This document shows positions 35,449-47,938 of a stretch of 64,000 bases of DNA, piece by piece. A program made the translations under genes and the position numbers. The stretch lies in NCBI GenBank assembly GCA_036927565.1, contig JAYESD010000003.1:37141325-37205324 (forward strand), written 5' to 3'. Each line of letters begins with the position of its first letter. The stretch's first letter is position 1. The notes under the pieces are model-generated. The model made no database searches. It was not told the DNA's origin and worked only from the letters and a program-made list of their open reading frames with translations. Source of the DNA: Tuctoria greenei (taxonomy: Eukaryota; Streptophyta; Magnoliopsida; Poales; Poaceae).

Positions 35449-38400
35449 TTGAGGAAGGAGAACATTTCGATTGTGGATTCAAGTTGCTCACGCCACATGA
35501 CCGGTAACAAAGATTGGTTCTCCTCCCTCTCTTTTGTGTCACGTGTAGAGAATGTTACTTTTGCCGATAATTCTTCAACTCCTATAATTGCTAAGGGTTC
35601 GGTTAGAGTAAATGATCACTACACTTTGAAGGATGTGACACTTGTCAAAAATTTAAAATACAACTTGCTTTCTGTTGCACAATTGCTAGATGAAAACTAG
35701 AAATTATTTTCAATAAAAACTGCTGCAAAGTTGTAGGTTCAAATAGTGAGCTTATTTTTAACATGTCTCGGTTTGGAAGAGTTTTTAAAGCTGATTTTGA
35801 TATGTCTTCCTCTAAGCATAGGTGTCTAGTTGCTAATGATTCAAAGGACTTATATTTTTGGCATCGTAGACTTGGTCACGTAGGCTTTGATCACCTAATG
35901 CGTGTTAGTGCTCTTGATCGCATACGTGGGCTGCCTAAGCTTAAAAAGGGGACAAAGAAATTGTGTGCTCTTCTTGTAGACATGCTAAGATGGTTGCAGG
36001 TTCACATACTCCTCTCACAATGATCATGACAACTGAACCATGCCAACTTTTGCATCTTGACACCGTAGGACCTTCACGTGTTCAATCCTTCAGAGGTAAA
36101 TGGTATGTTCTTGTGATTGTTGATGATTATTCTAGATACTCTTGGGTTTACTTTATGGCGTCTAAGAATGAAGCTTTTAGTCACTCTAGAACTTTATTTC
36201 TTAGATTATCAATTGATCACCCAGGATCTTTAAAAGCAATTAGAAGTGATAATGGAACTAAATTTAAAAATCAATCTTTTAATCACTTTTGTGCTGAAAA
36301 TAGAATAGATCATCAATTTTCTTCACCATATGTACCTCAACAAAATGGTGTTGTAGAAAGAAAGAACAGAACCTTAGTTGAGATGGCTAGGACTATGCTT
36401 GATGAATATCAAACTCCTAGGAAATTTTGGGCTGATGCGTTAGCAACCGCTTGTTATGTCTCAAATCGTGTTTTCTTGCGTGCTAAGCTAGGTAAAACAC
36501 CATATGAGCTCCGGTTTGGACATAGGCCTAGTGTTACACACTTTCGGGTCTTTGGTTGCAAATGCTTTGTTAAGAAACATGGTAATCTTGATAAATTTGG
36601 ACCTAGATCCATTGATGGCATGTTTCTTGGTTATCCATCTCATACTAGAGGCTACCGTGTGCTTTTACTTGATACTAACAAAATTGTGGAGACTTGTGAA
36701 GTGTCTTTTGATGAAGCTAGCCCAGGTAATAGCTCAAACATTGCAGGTTCAGATCCATATCCGCAGGGGGGAGCATTTTTGTTGAAGATGAGGAAGAATT
36801 GGAGCTGCTGCCCAAAAATTCAGCAGCTAAAGACTTTGGTTCAGCTCTGGATGTTAATTCTCAACCAGCACCGACAACCATCAATGCTGATTCAAATCAT
36901 CCTCAAGTCACAAGCTCATCGATTTGTGATGAACATGAAGAAGAAGAAGCTTGTGAGACATCTGTTCCCCTACGGTTTTAGAAAGATCATCCCCCACAAC
37001 AGATGATTGGAAGCTTGCACGAACGAGTCACACAGTCCAAGTTTTGCGATCCAAAATCTTATGCTCATTCTGCTTTTGTTGCTTCTTTTGAACCCAAAGA
37101 TATATCACACGCACTCACTAATGAATCTTGGATTATTGCCATGCAAGAAGAGTTAGAAAATTTTGAAAGAAATAATGTTTGGAAACTTGTACCTCCACCT
37201 CAAGGTCACACTTTAATTGGAACTAAATGGGTATTTAAAAATAAACAAAGTGAGGATGGGGTTGTGGTTAGGAATAAGGCTAGGTTGGTTGCTCAAGGTT
37301 TCACTCAAGTTGAAGGTCTAGATTTTGATGAAACTTTTGCTCCTGTTGCTAGATTAGAAGCCATAAGAATTTTGTTAGCTTTTGCTGCATCTAAAGGTTT
37401 TAAGCTATATCAAATGGATGTTAAACGTTCTTTTCTTAATGGCTACATAGATGAGGAGGTTTATGTGAAACAACCACCGGGTTTATAAAATCCAGATTTT
37501 CCTAATCATGTTTGCAAACTATCCAAAGCCTTGTACGGTCTCAAACAAGCCCCTAGAGCATGGTATGATAGGTTAAAAACATTCTTACTTGAAAAAGGGT
37601 TTACCATGGGCCAGGTTGATAAAACTCTTTTTGTGCTTAAGCATGGCAATGACTCATTATTCGTTCAAGTGTATGTGGATGATATTATCTTTGGTTGTGC
37701 TTCTCATGGTCTTGTGTCCAAGTTTTCAGCTATGATGAGTTCAAAATTTTAGATGAGTATGATGGGTGAACTCACGTACTTTTTTGGGCTGCAAATCAAG
37801 CAAACTAAGGAGGTTACCTTTGTGCATCAAACGAAGTATACAAAAGACCTCCTAAGGCGCTTCAAAATGGATAAAAGCAAGCCTCTTTGGACACCAATGG
37901 GAACAGCAACAACACTTGAACTTGATGAAGATGGTGAACCCGTGGATCAAAAAGAATATAGAAGCATGATCGGATCACTTTTGTATCTCACGGCATGAAG
38001 ACCAGACATACAATTCAGCGTATGTCTTTGTGCACGGTTTCAAGCCTCCCCACGTGCTTTACATCGTCAAGCCGTCAAGAGGATTCTCGGGTACTTACAT
38101 GGAACTCAAGAATTTGGAATTTTTCTTCCTTCTTCCTCAACTGTTACTTTGAAAGATTTTTTGGGTGCTGATTTTTGGGGTTGTAGGATTGATAGGAAAA
38201 GTACTTCCGGTGCTTGTAATTTTCTTGGTAATTCTCTTGTTGCTTGGTCCTCTAGAAAACAAAATTTAGTTACACAATCCACAGCCAAATCTGAATATGT
38301 AGCTGCTGCTAGTGCTTGCTCACAAATTCTTTGGATTGTTCAAACACTTAAGGACTATGGGGTTAATCTAGATAGTGTTCCACTATTGTGTGATAACACT

Positions 38401-38529
38401 AGTGCCATTTGCATTGCTAAAAACCCCGTGCAACATTCTAGAACTAAGCACATTGACATTAGGTATCACTTTCTCCGAGATAATGTTGAAAAAAGAAATA
38501 TTGTGCTTCACCATGTAGATACCGAATAA
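35449..38529 (+). pseudogene. Pol of Copia element 2: protease, integrase, RT, RNase H (frameshifted)
   Basis: Protease at 35449 reads IVDSSCSRHMTG (DSS instead of DSG). Then come the HHCC zinc region (FWHRRLGHVGFDHL at 35855; CSSCRHAK in another frame), integrase core with LLHLDTVGPS (36047), IRSDNGTKF (36240) and NGVVERKNRTLVEMARTML (36345), and a PYELRFGHRPSVTHFRVFGC block. RT starts at about 37130 with [18 protein letters not shown] and reaches an intact YVDDIIFG at 37674. RNase H shows STSGACNFLGNSLVAWSS, KSEYVAAASACSQ and CDNTSAICIAKNPVQHSRTK (38190-38450). Breaks at about 35700, 36010, 36780, 37000, 37487, 37750 and 37998 make it inactive. Confidence 0.9.
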
Positions 38530-39615
38530 CAATTGGCTGACATTTTTACAAAACCTTTGGATTTCACTCGTTTTTGTTACATTCGTAGTGAAATAGGGGT
38601 TATGCATCCTCATGGCTTAAATTGAGGGGGAGTTTTGAAACATGGGAAGTCTATGTGTGAATATGAAATTAAAATAATATGAGCATAGTATTTCATACAT
38701 ATATGACTTTGTGATTCCTTTTACATGCTGAGAGTTCTTACTACATTACTCGTGTTATACATTTTGTAGTTTTTGTCATGTCTAGTAATTGGAATAATTA
38801 CAAACTCTAAATCTGGTCATGGTCGAACTTTCTTGCTGTTTTGAACTTGTTGCATGTTCACAAGTGCTTTTAATCATTAAGAATTAACCAAGTAATCAAC
38901 TCACATGTTGAGTTTTTATGAACAAATATAAATTGAGAAAAGATCAAGAGAATATGCATGCATCGCACTTCTTCTTTTGAGATATCTTATCATTGCACTT
39001 ATATATGAACTTGGAAGAAGTTGTGTATGACTAAAACCATGTCCTTAAGCTTCTGATTGTCAAATGACATAGGCTTTGCTTAGTTGGTTAGAATAAGGCA
39101 GATGCGCATATAATCTGTTGCAAATATCATATGATCTAAATTTATGCTTTGAAAATAATAAAATGCAGCAACTAGTGTCATGCTTTCAGGTTTTGAAATT
39201 GTTAAGTTTGTGAGATCATGACTTGCTTAAATTGAAAATTACATTTGATCTCTAGCATGGCTTACACTACTTTATGTATCTCATTGATGTGATAATGTAA
39301 GGTACCTGATAGTATGACTTGGATGAGCTTTGTTTATATGTATATGTTATAATATGCTCATAACAACTAAAGGGGGAGAGAGAATTTGTTTATATGCTCA
39401 TGACTTGCTGAATACATTGTCAAAGGGGGAGAGATAAGCATGAAGAGAAAGAGAATATGTGCATAAGGAGAGATAATATGGGATAATTTTTGGATTTTCT
39501 TCTTATTTTACTTTTGATTTACAAAGGGGGAGAAATTACCTTCAAAAATTTTATGTGAATAAGCCAATGTTCGGATTTTAAATGGTGTTGCCAATGCATT
39601 CATCAAGGGGGAGAT
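38530..39615 (+). other. Non-coding 3' region of Copia element 2 with repeated purine tracts
   Basis: Purine tracts of the type AAGGGGGAGA occur at 38624-38632, 39369-39380, 39422-39433, 39522-39534 and 39604-39614; the last touches the 3' LTR and is the functional-position polypurine tract. Multiple tract copies before the 3' LTR are a recognised Sirevirus feature. No ORF of note; where the large Sirevirus element has an env-like gene, this one has none. Confidence 0.85.
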
Positions 39616-41235
39616 TGTAAGACCTATGTGTGCTGAATACATTGGCTTGTAGTGAATACACTTGCTTTGATGATAGAAGTTTTGAATATCACCAAAACAC
39701 CTTTTTATTAAGATCTTGCTAGTTTTGTAAGCTCCGGCGGGAGCTTGGTTGTACTAATTTTGGTAAGCTCTGGCGCTAGGTTCTACTAGCTTTTGTTAGC
39801 TCCGGCTCAAGGTCCGGGTTGCCTTGGCAATGTCCGGAACTTGACCGCAATGCTTCTGTTTTTTCATTTGCAATGTTTGTACTTGCTTTACATCTCTGGA
39901 AAGATTGCTTAGTATTCATTTGCTAAGTTTTTGGTGCGTTTTTGTTGATATGGATGATATAGTTCTTACTGTGGTTTTGCAACATGCTTATGTGAGGTTC
40001 TCACGTAAGGTGTTGTGTTCGGAACTGACTTGAGTCAAGTCGAGGACTTGGGCTCGTATGGATTGGTTGTTTATTCATGTGCAGGTGTTGCTTGAGTTCA
40101 AGACATGGCTGGTGATGGGATCCATTGGACTAGTCTCAGGGAGGAGATGAGGTTCCAACAACAAAATTCAGGAGGAATTGTGGTTGAGCTGATCAGGAGG
40201 TTGCGCAACATGATTGAATCAAGAACAATGCATGTGAAGGTATCGTGGACGTCATTGGAAGATGTTTGCACGTGTGCAAGGAGTGCATGGATGTGGATAC
40301 ATGGTTCCTATACGTGATGAAGAGATGTGGACGTAAAGATTTGGTCGGAAAGGTCCAACCGACTAGGTTATGGACTTAGGCTGCGACTGAGTCGGGTTTG
40401 ACTCAAATATGGAAATATTTGAGTTGGTTATGATAGAATTTCATGTGGGTCACGAATTTGAGTTGTTTAGGAATGTGGGATACATTCCTAAGGCGTTTGG
40501 AAGTCTTAAGATTGCTTCTATCTGCGTATAGAAGAATCCTAAGCAGTTATGGAAAGTTACGATTCGTGAACAGAGTAGGATTAGGTTCCTGATCTGAGTT
40601 GAGTTGGCTTTCGAGCTGGTTATATAAGCAAGGGAGCCCAGAGCTCGTGGTGCACGACTTTGGGGTTGCTCTTCTTGTGTTCTATTGAATAAAATTCGTA
40701 GTTTGAAGGAACTTTTGTGCCTTGTTCGTCCAACTTGTTGCAGACAAGTTTTACTCGTCGAGTTTCTGGACAACACTACCTTTTGTCGGTGGTTTTATCA
40801 TAACTCGAGTTTTACAGATCCAATTGAAGTGATTCTTTTTGGGTTGTCTTAAAAACTTGATTATCTATCATCTGTCCAAATTTCACGGTCATTGGATTTG
40901 TGGTCTATGATCTACACGAGTTTCTTTGCAGCATTCCAGAACTGTTTTTTCTCGGGTAGGGTAGATTGACCTTTGTTTGATCTTTCGATCATAACTTGAG
41001 TTTTTCTCGACGGATTTGAGTGATTCTTGTTGTGTTGTCTTCTTGACTTGATTCTCTCTGATATCTATCACTTTTGTCATGGTGAAACACGTTTAGATTA
41101 GTCTCACACATGGTTTTTTTAACAGATCGTTTTTCTACCGAAGGGGTTGGGGTTTAATTGTTTCCGCTGCGTAAGATTTTTAAATCTACCATTCACCCCC
41201 CTCTGGTAGCTTTTCACATGCTCTTCGATCCTACA
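39616..41235 (+). repeat. 3' LTR of Copia element 2
   Basis: Starts TGTAAGACC after the purine tract and ends CGATCCTACA at 41235, next to the TATTG flank. Counterpart of 31968-33586. Confidence 0.92.
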
Positions 41236-41364
41236 TATTGCTTATTCTTCTTGAAGAATTTCTTCTCTTGGGATTTACCCTCCTTCTTCTTCTTGTTTTC
41301 TTCATGTGGGCAATCCACAATGAAGTGACCATATTCTCCACAATTGTAACAAGCCTTTTTTGCT
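41236..41364 (-). pseudogene. Gag zinc-knuckle fragment of the large Sirevirus element, isolated between two insertions
   Basis: The minus strand encodes KKACYNCGEYGHFIVDCPHE, a CX2CX4HX4C knuckle, followed by a Lys-rich tail. The preceding gag (49585-50664) and following linker (31967 and below) are separated from it by the non-coding LTR element and by Copia element 2. The 129-bp piece is intact between the two target duplications. Confidence 0.85.
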
Positions 41365-42884
41365 TGTTGATGGCTACTAACGTCAGAGATCATCTCTAGT
41401 AAGAGATAAGGTCCGCAAGCACACAAAAACTGCCGTTTAGCATTTCACCCAAGAGTATTCCCAAGGGTATCATATTTATACCAAAGGAAGGCAATTGAGT
41501 AAAGTAAACACTACTCTTGTGATCAAACTATGGGATACTAATCAATTATCAAGACGGGTAAATTGATAATATATGGGTAGTGTGACACACACCTAAGCAA
41601 TCTATTCTAAAAGGTAGATGAGTCCTAATGGAGATTAGACTAAGAGTTGGGGACTTGCTCCTACAATGCTTCTAATATACATATACATAGCCTAGGTTAG
41701 ATACTAATGAGTATTTCAATGGCGAATACTTATGCTAAGTTGTTTAACACATCGGGCACGGGTTTACCCCTAGCAATACTAGAACAACTCATACCAAGAG
41801 CCTGTGGCATAGCCGAATGAGAAGAATAACAAAGGACGGATAGGGTTGTCACCACCTACTGTCTACCTCATCAATCTGTGGGTCTATGAGACATCCAATG
41901 TTACTTAACTACCCTAGCACCATGCTAGCATATTAAGTAAATACCTTAGGAGCCATGGCACAAGCCATCCTAAGGCAATGACTAACCTAAACATCGTTGA
42001 ACCAATGTTGAGACGTAGCATAAGTTATTCATATTAACATGATCAGATCATAACTACTTAGACTATAGTGGGGGTTTATAGTGTTTATGATAGTATAATG
42101 ACATTAAGGCATGATCATAAAGACTATTCCTACTACATACATGGAATCCACAATCAAACAAAAAACACTTCATCCAAGTATATGAATAAAAGAAGACTAA
42201 AGATAATATCTTTATTATGCATAAAGTCACAAATATAAGAAAAGATACATGAGCCATACCTTTTCCAACTTGGACTTGGGACTAGAGGCTCCTCTCCCTA
42301 TAGCCTAACTCTACTAAGGACTAACAGAACTAGTGTATACAATATAATGATACTCAATTTGTGTGTGTTGAAGTGAGATGTGAGGGGTCCTATTTATAGG
42401 TGGAGAAGGATCGGTTTCCGCCACCAAAAGTTAGCGACTCAATCACCACTGACTTCTTCAAGCCAGGAGGAGCCAACACGTGGAAGTTGACCGACTTTGG
42501 CACCAGAAGCACTTCGGCCGAACCACCACTTTGGCCGAACAGAAAAGTGGAACAATTCCACTGTGTTTTCTCGGAGTGACTTCCAGGTTGGTCCCATCCT
42601 TTGATATGGGTGATACACCATTGTATGACCTCAGATACTTTTGTTTGTGGGCCATTTGATCCATGTGGTGCCACATGTCGGTGCTTGATTGGTTGGGATG
42701 ATATTTTATAGGATCCATCCCCTTGTTTCACTTCAATTCTGTATAAAATATCTGCATGCACTAATTTCTCCAAGTACAAGTGGAAATAGGTTAAATAGAA
42801 ATGTGATGTGTGCAAGAAATGATATTTCCTTCACATAATTGATTTATATTGACGGGTGAAATTGGTATATAAGAGCCATCAACA
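41365..42884 (-). repeat. 3' LTR of the non-coding LTR element
   Basis: Aligns with 47939-49578 throughout. It lacks two tandem duplications present in the other LTR (see 49006-49125 and about 49179-49350). Confidence 0.88.
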
Positions 42885-42885
42885 A

Positions 42886-42938
42886 CCCCCCCCCCCCCCC
42901 CCCCCCCCAAGCTTATCCTTTGCTCGTCCCGAGCAAAG
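42886..42938 (-). other. Poly-G purine tract and 9-bp hairpin at the 3' end of the non-coding element
   Basis: A run of 23 C (42886-42908; G on the element's strand) touches the LTR and stands where the polypurine tract should be. Next to it, 42918-42938 is a perfect inverted repeat with arms CTTTGCTCG and CGAGCAAAG and a 3-base loop. The pair of features is positioned to act in plus-strand priming; this is inferred from position. Confidence 0.75.
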
Positions 42939-44492
42939 TCAAGACTTTAGGTTGATGATCAGGAGTTGCTACAATGTTCCACTTTTCAAAAGTACCATGT
43001 ACACAACAAAATACTCTATCTAGTATTGCAAAAATTGGCATGGTACTTCACCCATATCAAGTCATTATGGGGCTTATGCCATCTCCAATTCATGGGTGGT
43101 TGAAAGATAAAACAGCAAATGGAGCACACAAACCATAGAGATCAAGTTCCACTCAAATTACGGAGAGCTTGATTTAGATTTTAGATATCTCAATTTGATT
43201 CTCTCAGTCTCTCCTTTATGTGTAGTGGAAATATGTCCTCACCAGAGATTTGCCTAATTTCATCCTACCTCTAAATAAGGCTTGTATGTGGAGCTTGGTA
43301 GAGAATATAGTAGGCATATTATCAACACATAAAATATTGCTAAGTCAAAAAAGCAAGCCTTAGGAGAGATCAATTCAAAACTATTTGATTCAAGACTTGT
43401 GCATGTGTGACGGAATAGAAGTGGATGTGGATGTTTGAGATGACTCCTATTTACGTAGACTATCTTATTTTGCAGAGATGAAACATGGCTATTTTCTTCT
43501 TCCTTTTTTCCTTTTCTTTTTCTCTGTTTTTGTTCTCATGCTTATGATGTAAGCATGCATTTTTTTTATTTTTCATGTAGCCATGTCTTCTACTTCCTTT
43601 TTATGCAATAAACTTTGATAGAGTACTAAGCATGAAGGGTATGGAGTTTTTCTTTTTATTGTGGAATGATGGAATTTTGCTTACTTCTAGTGTAGAAGTA
43701 TAGCATGTGCAATTGAAGTCTTGAATTCAAAAAGTAATGAATGAAATATCACATAAGTATATACTAGTTTCACAAAGCTCATTGTGAAGACAAATAACAT
43801 ATGCATAAGGTCTATCAATGTAATGTATCGTATGGCTTTGGTAGGTATTTCAAATCAAATGAGAGTAACTTAAATCTTTTAAGAATTTCTCCGAAAATCT
43901 AAGTTTCACTTTCAAACTAAGAATATCAGCCCTATCACTATATCATATCTCACAACAACTTAGAACTGGATTAAGCCTTTTCTACCCACAATTTCTAAAT
44001 CAAGGCAAAAGTAATTCTAGCCATGAAAGCAATATTTGGAGAGTAGTAAGTTGTAAACTAGGGACCTAGAAAAATTAAAACAGAGCAACTATTCATCATT
44101 TCATCTATGTGAATTCCAAACCATTCTTACCACACATCTTTTATTTTATTTTGAAAGCAAACCTACTCTACGTATTTTTAAGTTTTTTTATATACAAGGT
44201 GGATGATGGGTGAATAAAAAATAAATATGCAAGGGGTGTGATACAAATTATCTCAAATGGGGGTCCTCCCCCAAGCTTGTTCTTGGTCAAGGTCCGCGAT
44301 AGGGGCTGGAACTCTAACGATGGATGTAGGCCATGAGGTTGACCTATCCTTGTTGCAGCATAACTTTGACATTGGAGGGGTTGAGTGTCGATGTTGGGTT
44401 TCCTCCCATGGGTTCCACGAGTGTGGTCGAGGAGAGTGTTGTCGATGTCACTCATCCACACCTCAAGGTTCCCATGGGTTCGATGTACTTTG
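42939..44492. other. Interior of the non-coding LTR element, no gene
   Basis: AT-rich sequence without a recognisable ORF or domain on either strand. Confidence 0.6.
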
Positions 44493-44960
44493 TTATTTCA
44501 TGGCTAAGGTAATGATAACTCTTAGCTACAAAGGAATGACATGCACTGAACATGGTTGAGTGTGTTGTGTCATTCTTTAGCTAAGGTGTATCATACCTTC
44601 TTGCCAGAAAGAAATAACTTGTACCTCTCATGTATTGGGTGTGATCCGTCACTCCTTGGCCTAAGTTAATGATAACCTTTAGCCACAAAGGAGTGACATG
44701 TACCCAACATGCGTTGAGTAAGATCCTGTTATTCCATGGCTAAGGTACAACATACCTATAACCACAACGGGATGCTGTGCACTCAACATGGGTTGAGTGT
44801 GATCTATTGTTCCTTCGCGAAGGTATAAAATACCTTCTAGCCACATAGGAACAACTTGCACCTAGTATACATTGGATATGATCTTGTCATTCCTTGGTTA
44901 ATGTGCATCATACCTTTTAGCCACAAAGGAATAACTTACACCCAATGATGGTGGTAATTC
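44493..44960. repeat. Six imperfect tandem repeats of ~79 bp, each with inverted arms
   Basis: Units begin at about 44493, 44570, 44649, 44729, 44807 and 44887 (spacing 77-80). Each has a left arm like GTCATTCCTTGGCTAAGG and a right arm like CCTTTTAGCCACAAAGGAAT about 20 bases later, followed by a CATGCRTTGAGTGTGATCC-like linker. In unit 3 the arms are GTCACTCCTT/AAGGAGTGAC, and in unit 5 TTGTTCCT/AGGAACAA, so both arms changed together. Confidence 0.85.
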
Positions 44961-47938
44961 CCTTGAGCTTGAATGAGTGCTTAAAATAGTTGAGAGCATA
45001 ATGCTCTAACATATTCGTAGCAGCCCATTGGTTGCTCACGGAGGGTTTCCATGTCAATTCTCCGACCTCGTATAGTTATGGTTGACCTTCGGGCTTAATT
45101 TCCGATAGGTAGAAACCATCCTAATTTACTCCTTGGCAAAGAGATATTGAAATAGAATCCTCTTAGGGTTTCAACAATCAGATCTTTGAATGCCTGCATA
45201 GTTACTTTACTCTTGCAACTTCCTCTCTATGATAGAGAGGGACGTTTAGCTCCCGATATTTGTAAAAATGAATTTTCAGGGTAGGTAACCGAATCTTCAT
45301 TTGTACGTACGGGGAAGAGAAAAATCAAAGATGCATTGAGTCCAATTTCTAGTGGGTCCATGAATAATGTATGAATCATTGATAGGAGTGGGGCTTCGTG
45401 GATAAATCAATTTGCACATTTCTAAAGCTCCTACTCATAGCAATGAAAGTGATACGAATACACTATATGGATCCCTTCATCTTGTTAATCTCTAACCATC
45501 ATAGTTTTTTACAAGAGAAAATATTTATCATTTAGATCATGGCAAACAAGATTCTTAATTTTATGCTCCCAAACATTTTTAATTTCTTGCATAGGAATTA
45601 AAATTTAGTGATCCATGCATGAATGAGTTTCAAATAAAAAGTATGGACATCACTATTCCTAGGTTGCTACATACCAATTCAACTATTAAGTCATTCCATA
45701 TGCATTACCTAGGCAGAAAATGTCTAAGTCAATTTTAGCAGTGCTTATGAAATTCTAGGTACTTGTCTAAATTTATTCCCAAGTAACGTGACATTCCTTT
45801 TTGAAGAATCAAAAATAGTAATGCCAACACTTACTCTCGTGAGGATGCATAAGAATTGAATGATGCAAAGGGGTAATCCTTCCTTACCAATGTAAGCAAA
45901 AATCATTTAATCCTATTGCAATTCAAACAATGAGAAATTTGAACTTGTACCTCAATTGAAGAGTAGTCTTGGTTGAGGGTCGTTGTGTGAGAAACTCACG
46001 ACCATGGATTTGGTGTAGCCCTCATGTTCAATGTCTTCTTCTAAGTTTAAGTTGGAGTTGAATGAGCTTCATCTTGTTCCTCCATTAGACCACTATTTTG
46101 AGCATTCCTCACCATGAAACTCAAAATGAGATCGATGGAGCGATATGCGCTTGATGGGGCCTTCCAACCTCTTTACACATTTTGTCCTGGCTGCACTAAA
46201 ATGAAGAACAAACAAAACAACTCGAAAACGGGTTATGTTAGCTCAAAAGCATGTTATACCCTTTGTCAAATTGTTTTGCCCAACTTGAAACAACTTGCAA
46301 ATGCAATGAATATTTAAGAGAAATATTTTGGTTTGAATTAGGAACATGAATTCAAGTGGTTACGCCCAATGTTCATATCCAAATAAATTTATTTCCTAAT
46401 TCAAAATTTTAGTTTTAGGAAGTTTGGAAATTTTACTTTCCAACATGCAAGTATGGAAATTCAAACATGCCAATGCAAAGATTACTGGGAAATTCAAATA
46501 TGCAATTGGGGAATTAAATATGAGATAACTACCAATTAACCTATTAGCAAGTACTCACCAAATTTTTGAAGTCCGATGAGTAAGACTTACCTCTGTCCTG
46601 TTTGGTGTGATGATTTGTTGTCCAATCCCGGCGTTGAAGATGTGAACAACTTCTCTTGATTGACATGCAAAATATCTTTGCCATGTTAGTCGGACAGATG
46701 GGCCACATGGTGGCCCTAGCCTCTCCGTCATCTTGATGAAGATTTGTTGATGTAGCGACTGCTTCTCCCTCTTGAAGATATTCTCTTATGAGCATGGTGA
46801 GGCTTGTCCTTCTTTTTGGGGTGCCACTTCGACCTTCTTGGTATTCCTTAAGGTTAACTTATAGTTTGATCATAGATTAAAAGCTTTCTTGGGCATGATG
46901 ACATGTGGAATCCACAATCAAACAAGAAACGCTTCATCCACGATGTCACTTGCCCTAGGTTGCACGGGCTTGGTCGAAGTGTAGGAATCCCAACAAATGA
47001 TTGTGGGATATCTTGAATCTTGAATGCTCTTTAAGTTTCTTGTCCTTGGCAAAGAGCTTCATGTGGATGTTGTCTTGATTAATTGCTTGTCCATGTACAA
47101 GATACTTCAGGGTAGGCTAGTTGAACTTAGATCCCTTGAAATACGCATATCTTCCTTGATTTCAAGGTTGATGTTGATTTCACCCTTACCTCCTTGTTGG
47201 TGATAACCATTGGAGTTGTGTTTGGAAGGAAGAATCCCCATGGGTATTAGGGGAATGATTCCCCAAGTGGCCCACGTTGACATGGATTTTCACAAATCAT
47301 GTGAATATCCATACCTTGGATCATCAAAACATTTCTCCATGGGCCTGATCTACATGATACTTCAGCGGGAGGTGTAGTTCTGTAGCTAGCATGTCCACCT
47401 TATTAAGTGGTGTACATGCCAAGCTAAATGAACTAGAGCACTATTCAATCCACCCCTTTAGTAGAGAAAATATTCTCAGCCATGATGAATGAGAATAGGA
47501 CTCCTTCAGCTCCAGCACAAAGGTGGTCATGGATTGGTGGACCAACCCATGACATGAATGTTGGATGGGGAGCCAACTATCCACCCTTTGGTGGAGGCAA
47601 ACCAAGAAGAAATCTTGGAGCCTCCCCCAAGCGTGGGGATGGATGCCTTTAGCTCCTACTAGAAGCTGAAATTCTTCCGCGAAAGGCAATGGTGTTGCGT
47701 AGCGAACATTTGTTGAGATACGCCTTGAATCATCTTGTAGTTGAGCACTTGCGTCCTCATTGGCCATCCCATGAAATGGGTTAGCCAACACTACTCTATT
47801 TTCACCACAAAAGGAGAAAACAAACAAGGGTAATCCAGTCTAATAACTACTAGTACCTATAGCTTAATCACAAGTGATAGCTATCTTTCACTTCCTTTGC
47901 CTTCCCCGGCAACGACACTAGAAATGCTTGTTGACGGC
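44961..47938. other. Interior of the non-coding LTR element up to the primer site, no gene
   Basis: Short ORFs only, none with a domain. On the minus strand the primer-site-like TAGTGTCGTTGCCGGGGA lies at 47906-47923, about 15 bases after the 5' LTR end. Confidence 0.6.

Larger units (their letters stand above)
31968..41235 (+). mobile_element. Second Sirevirus-type Copia element (9.27 kb), complete ends, inactive
   Basis: LTRs of 1.62 kb (31968-33586 and 39616-41235) begin TGTAAGACC and end CCTACA. The flanks GATTG and TATTG agree at four of five positions. A Met-type primer-binding site follows the 5' LTR, and several AGGGGGAG purine tracts precede the 3' LTR. Coding order gag, protease, integrase, RT, RNase H on the plus strand is Copia. 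It lacks an env-like ORF: 1.08 kb after RNase H is non-coding. LTRs differ at roughly one in twenty positions over the first 240 bases by eye, mostly transitions, so the insertion is not recent. Confidence 0.93.

Noticed and set aside
44493..44960. CRISPR-like array of regular repeats
   Set aside because: Units are contiguous imperfect tandem repeats without unique spacers, in a plant LTR element.
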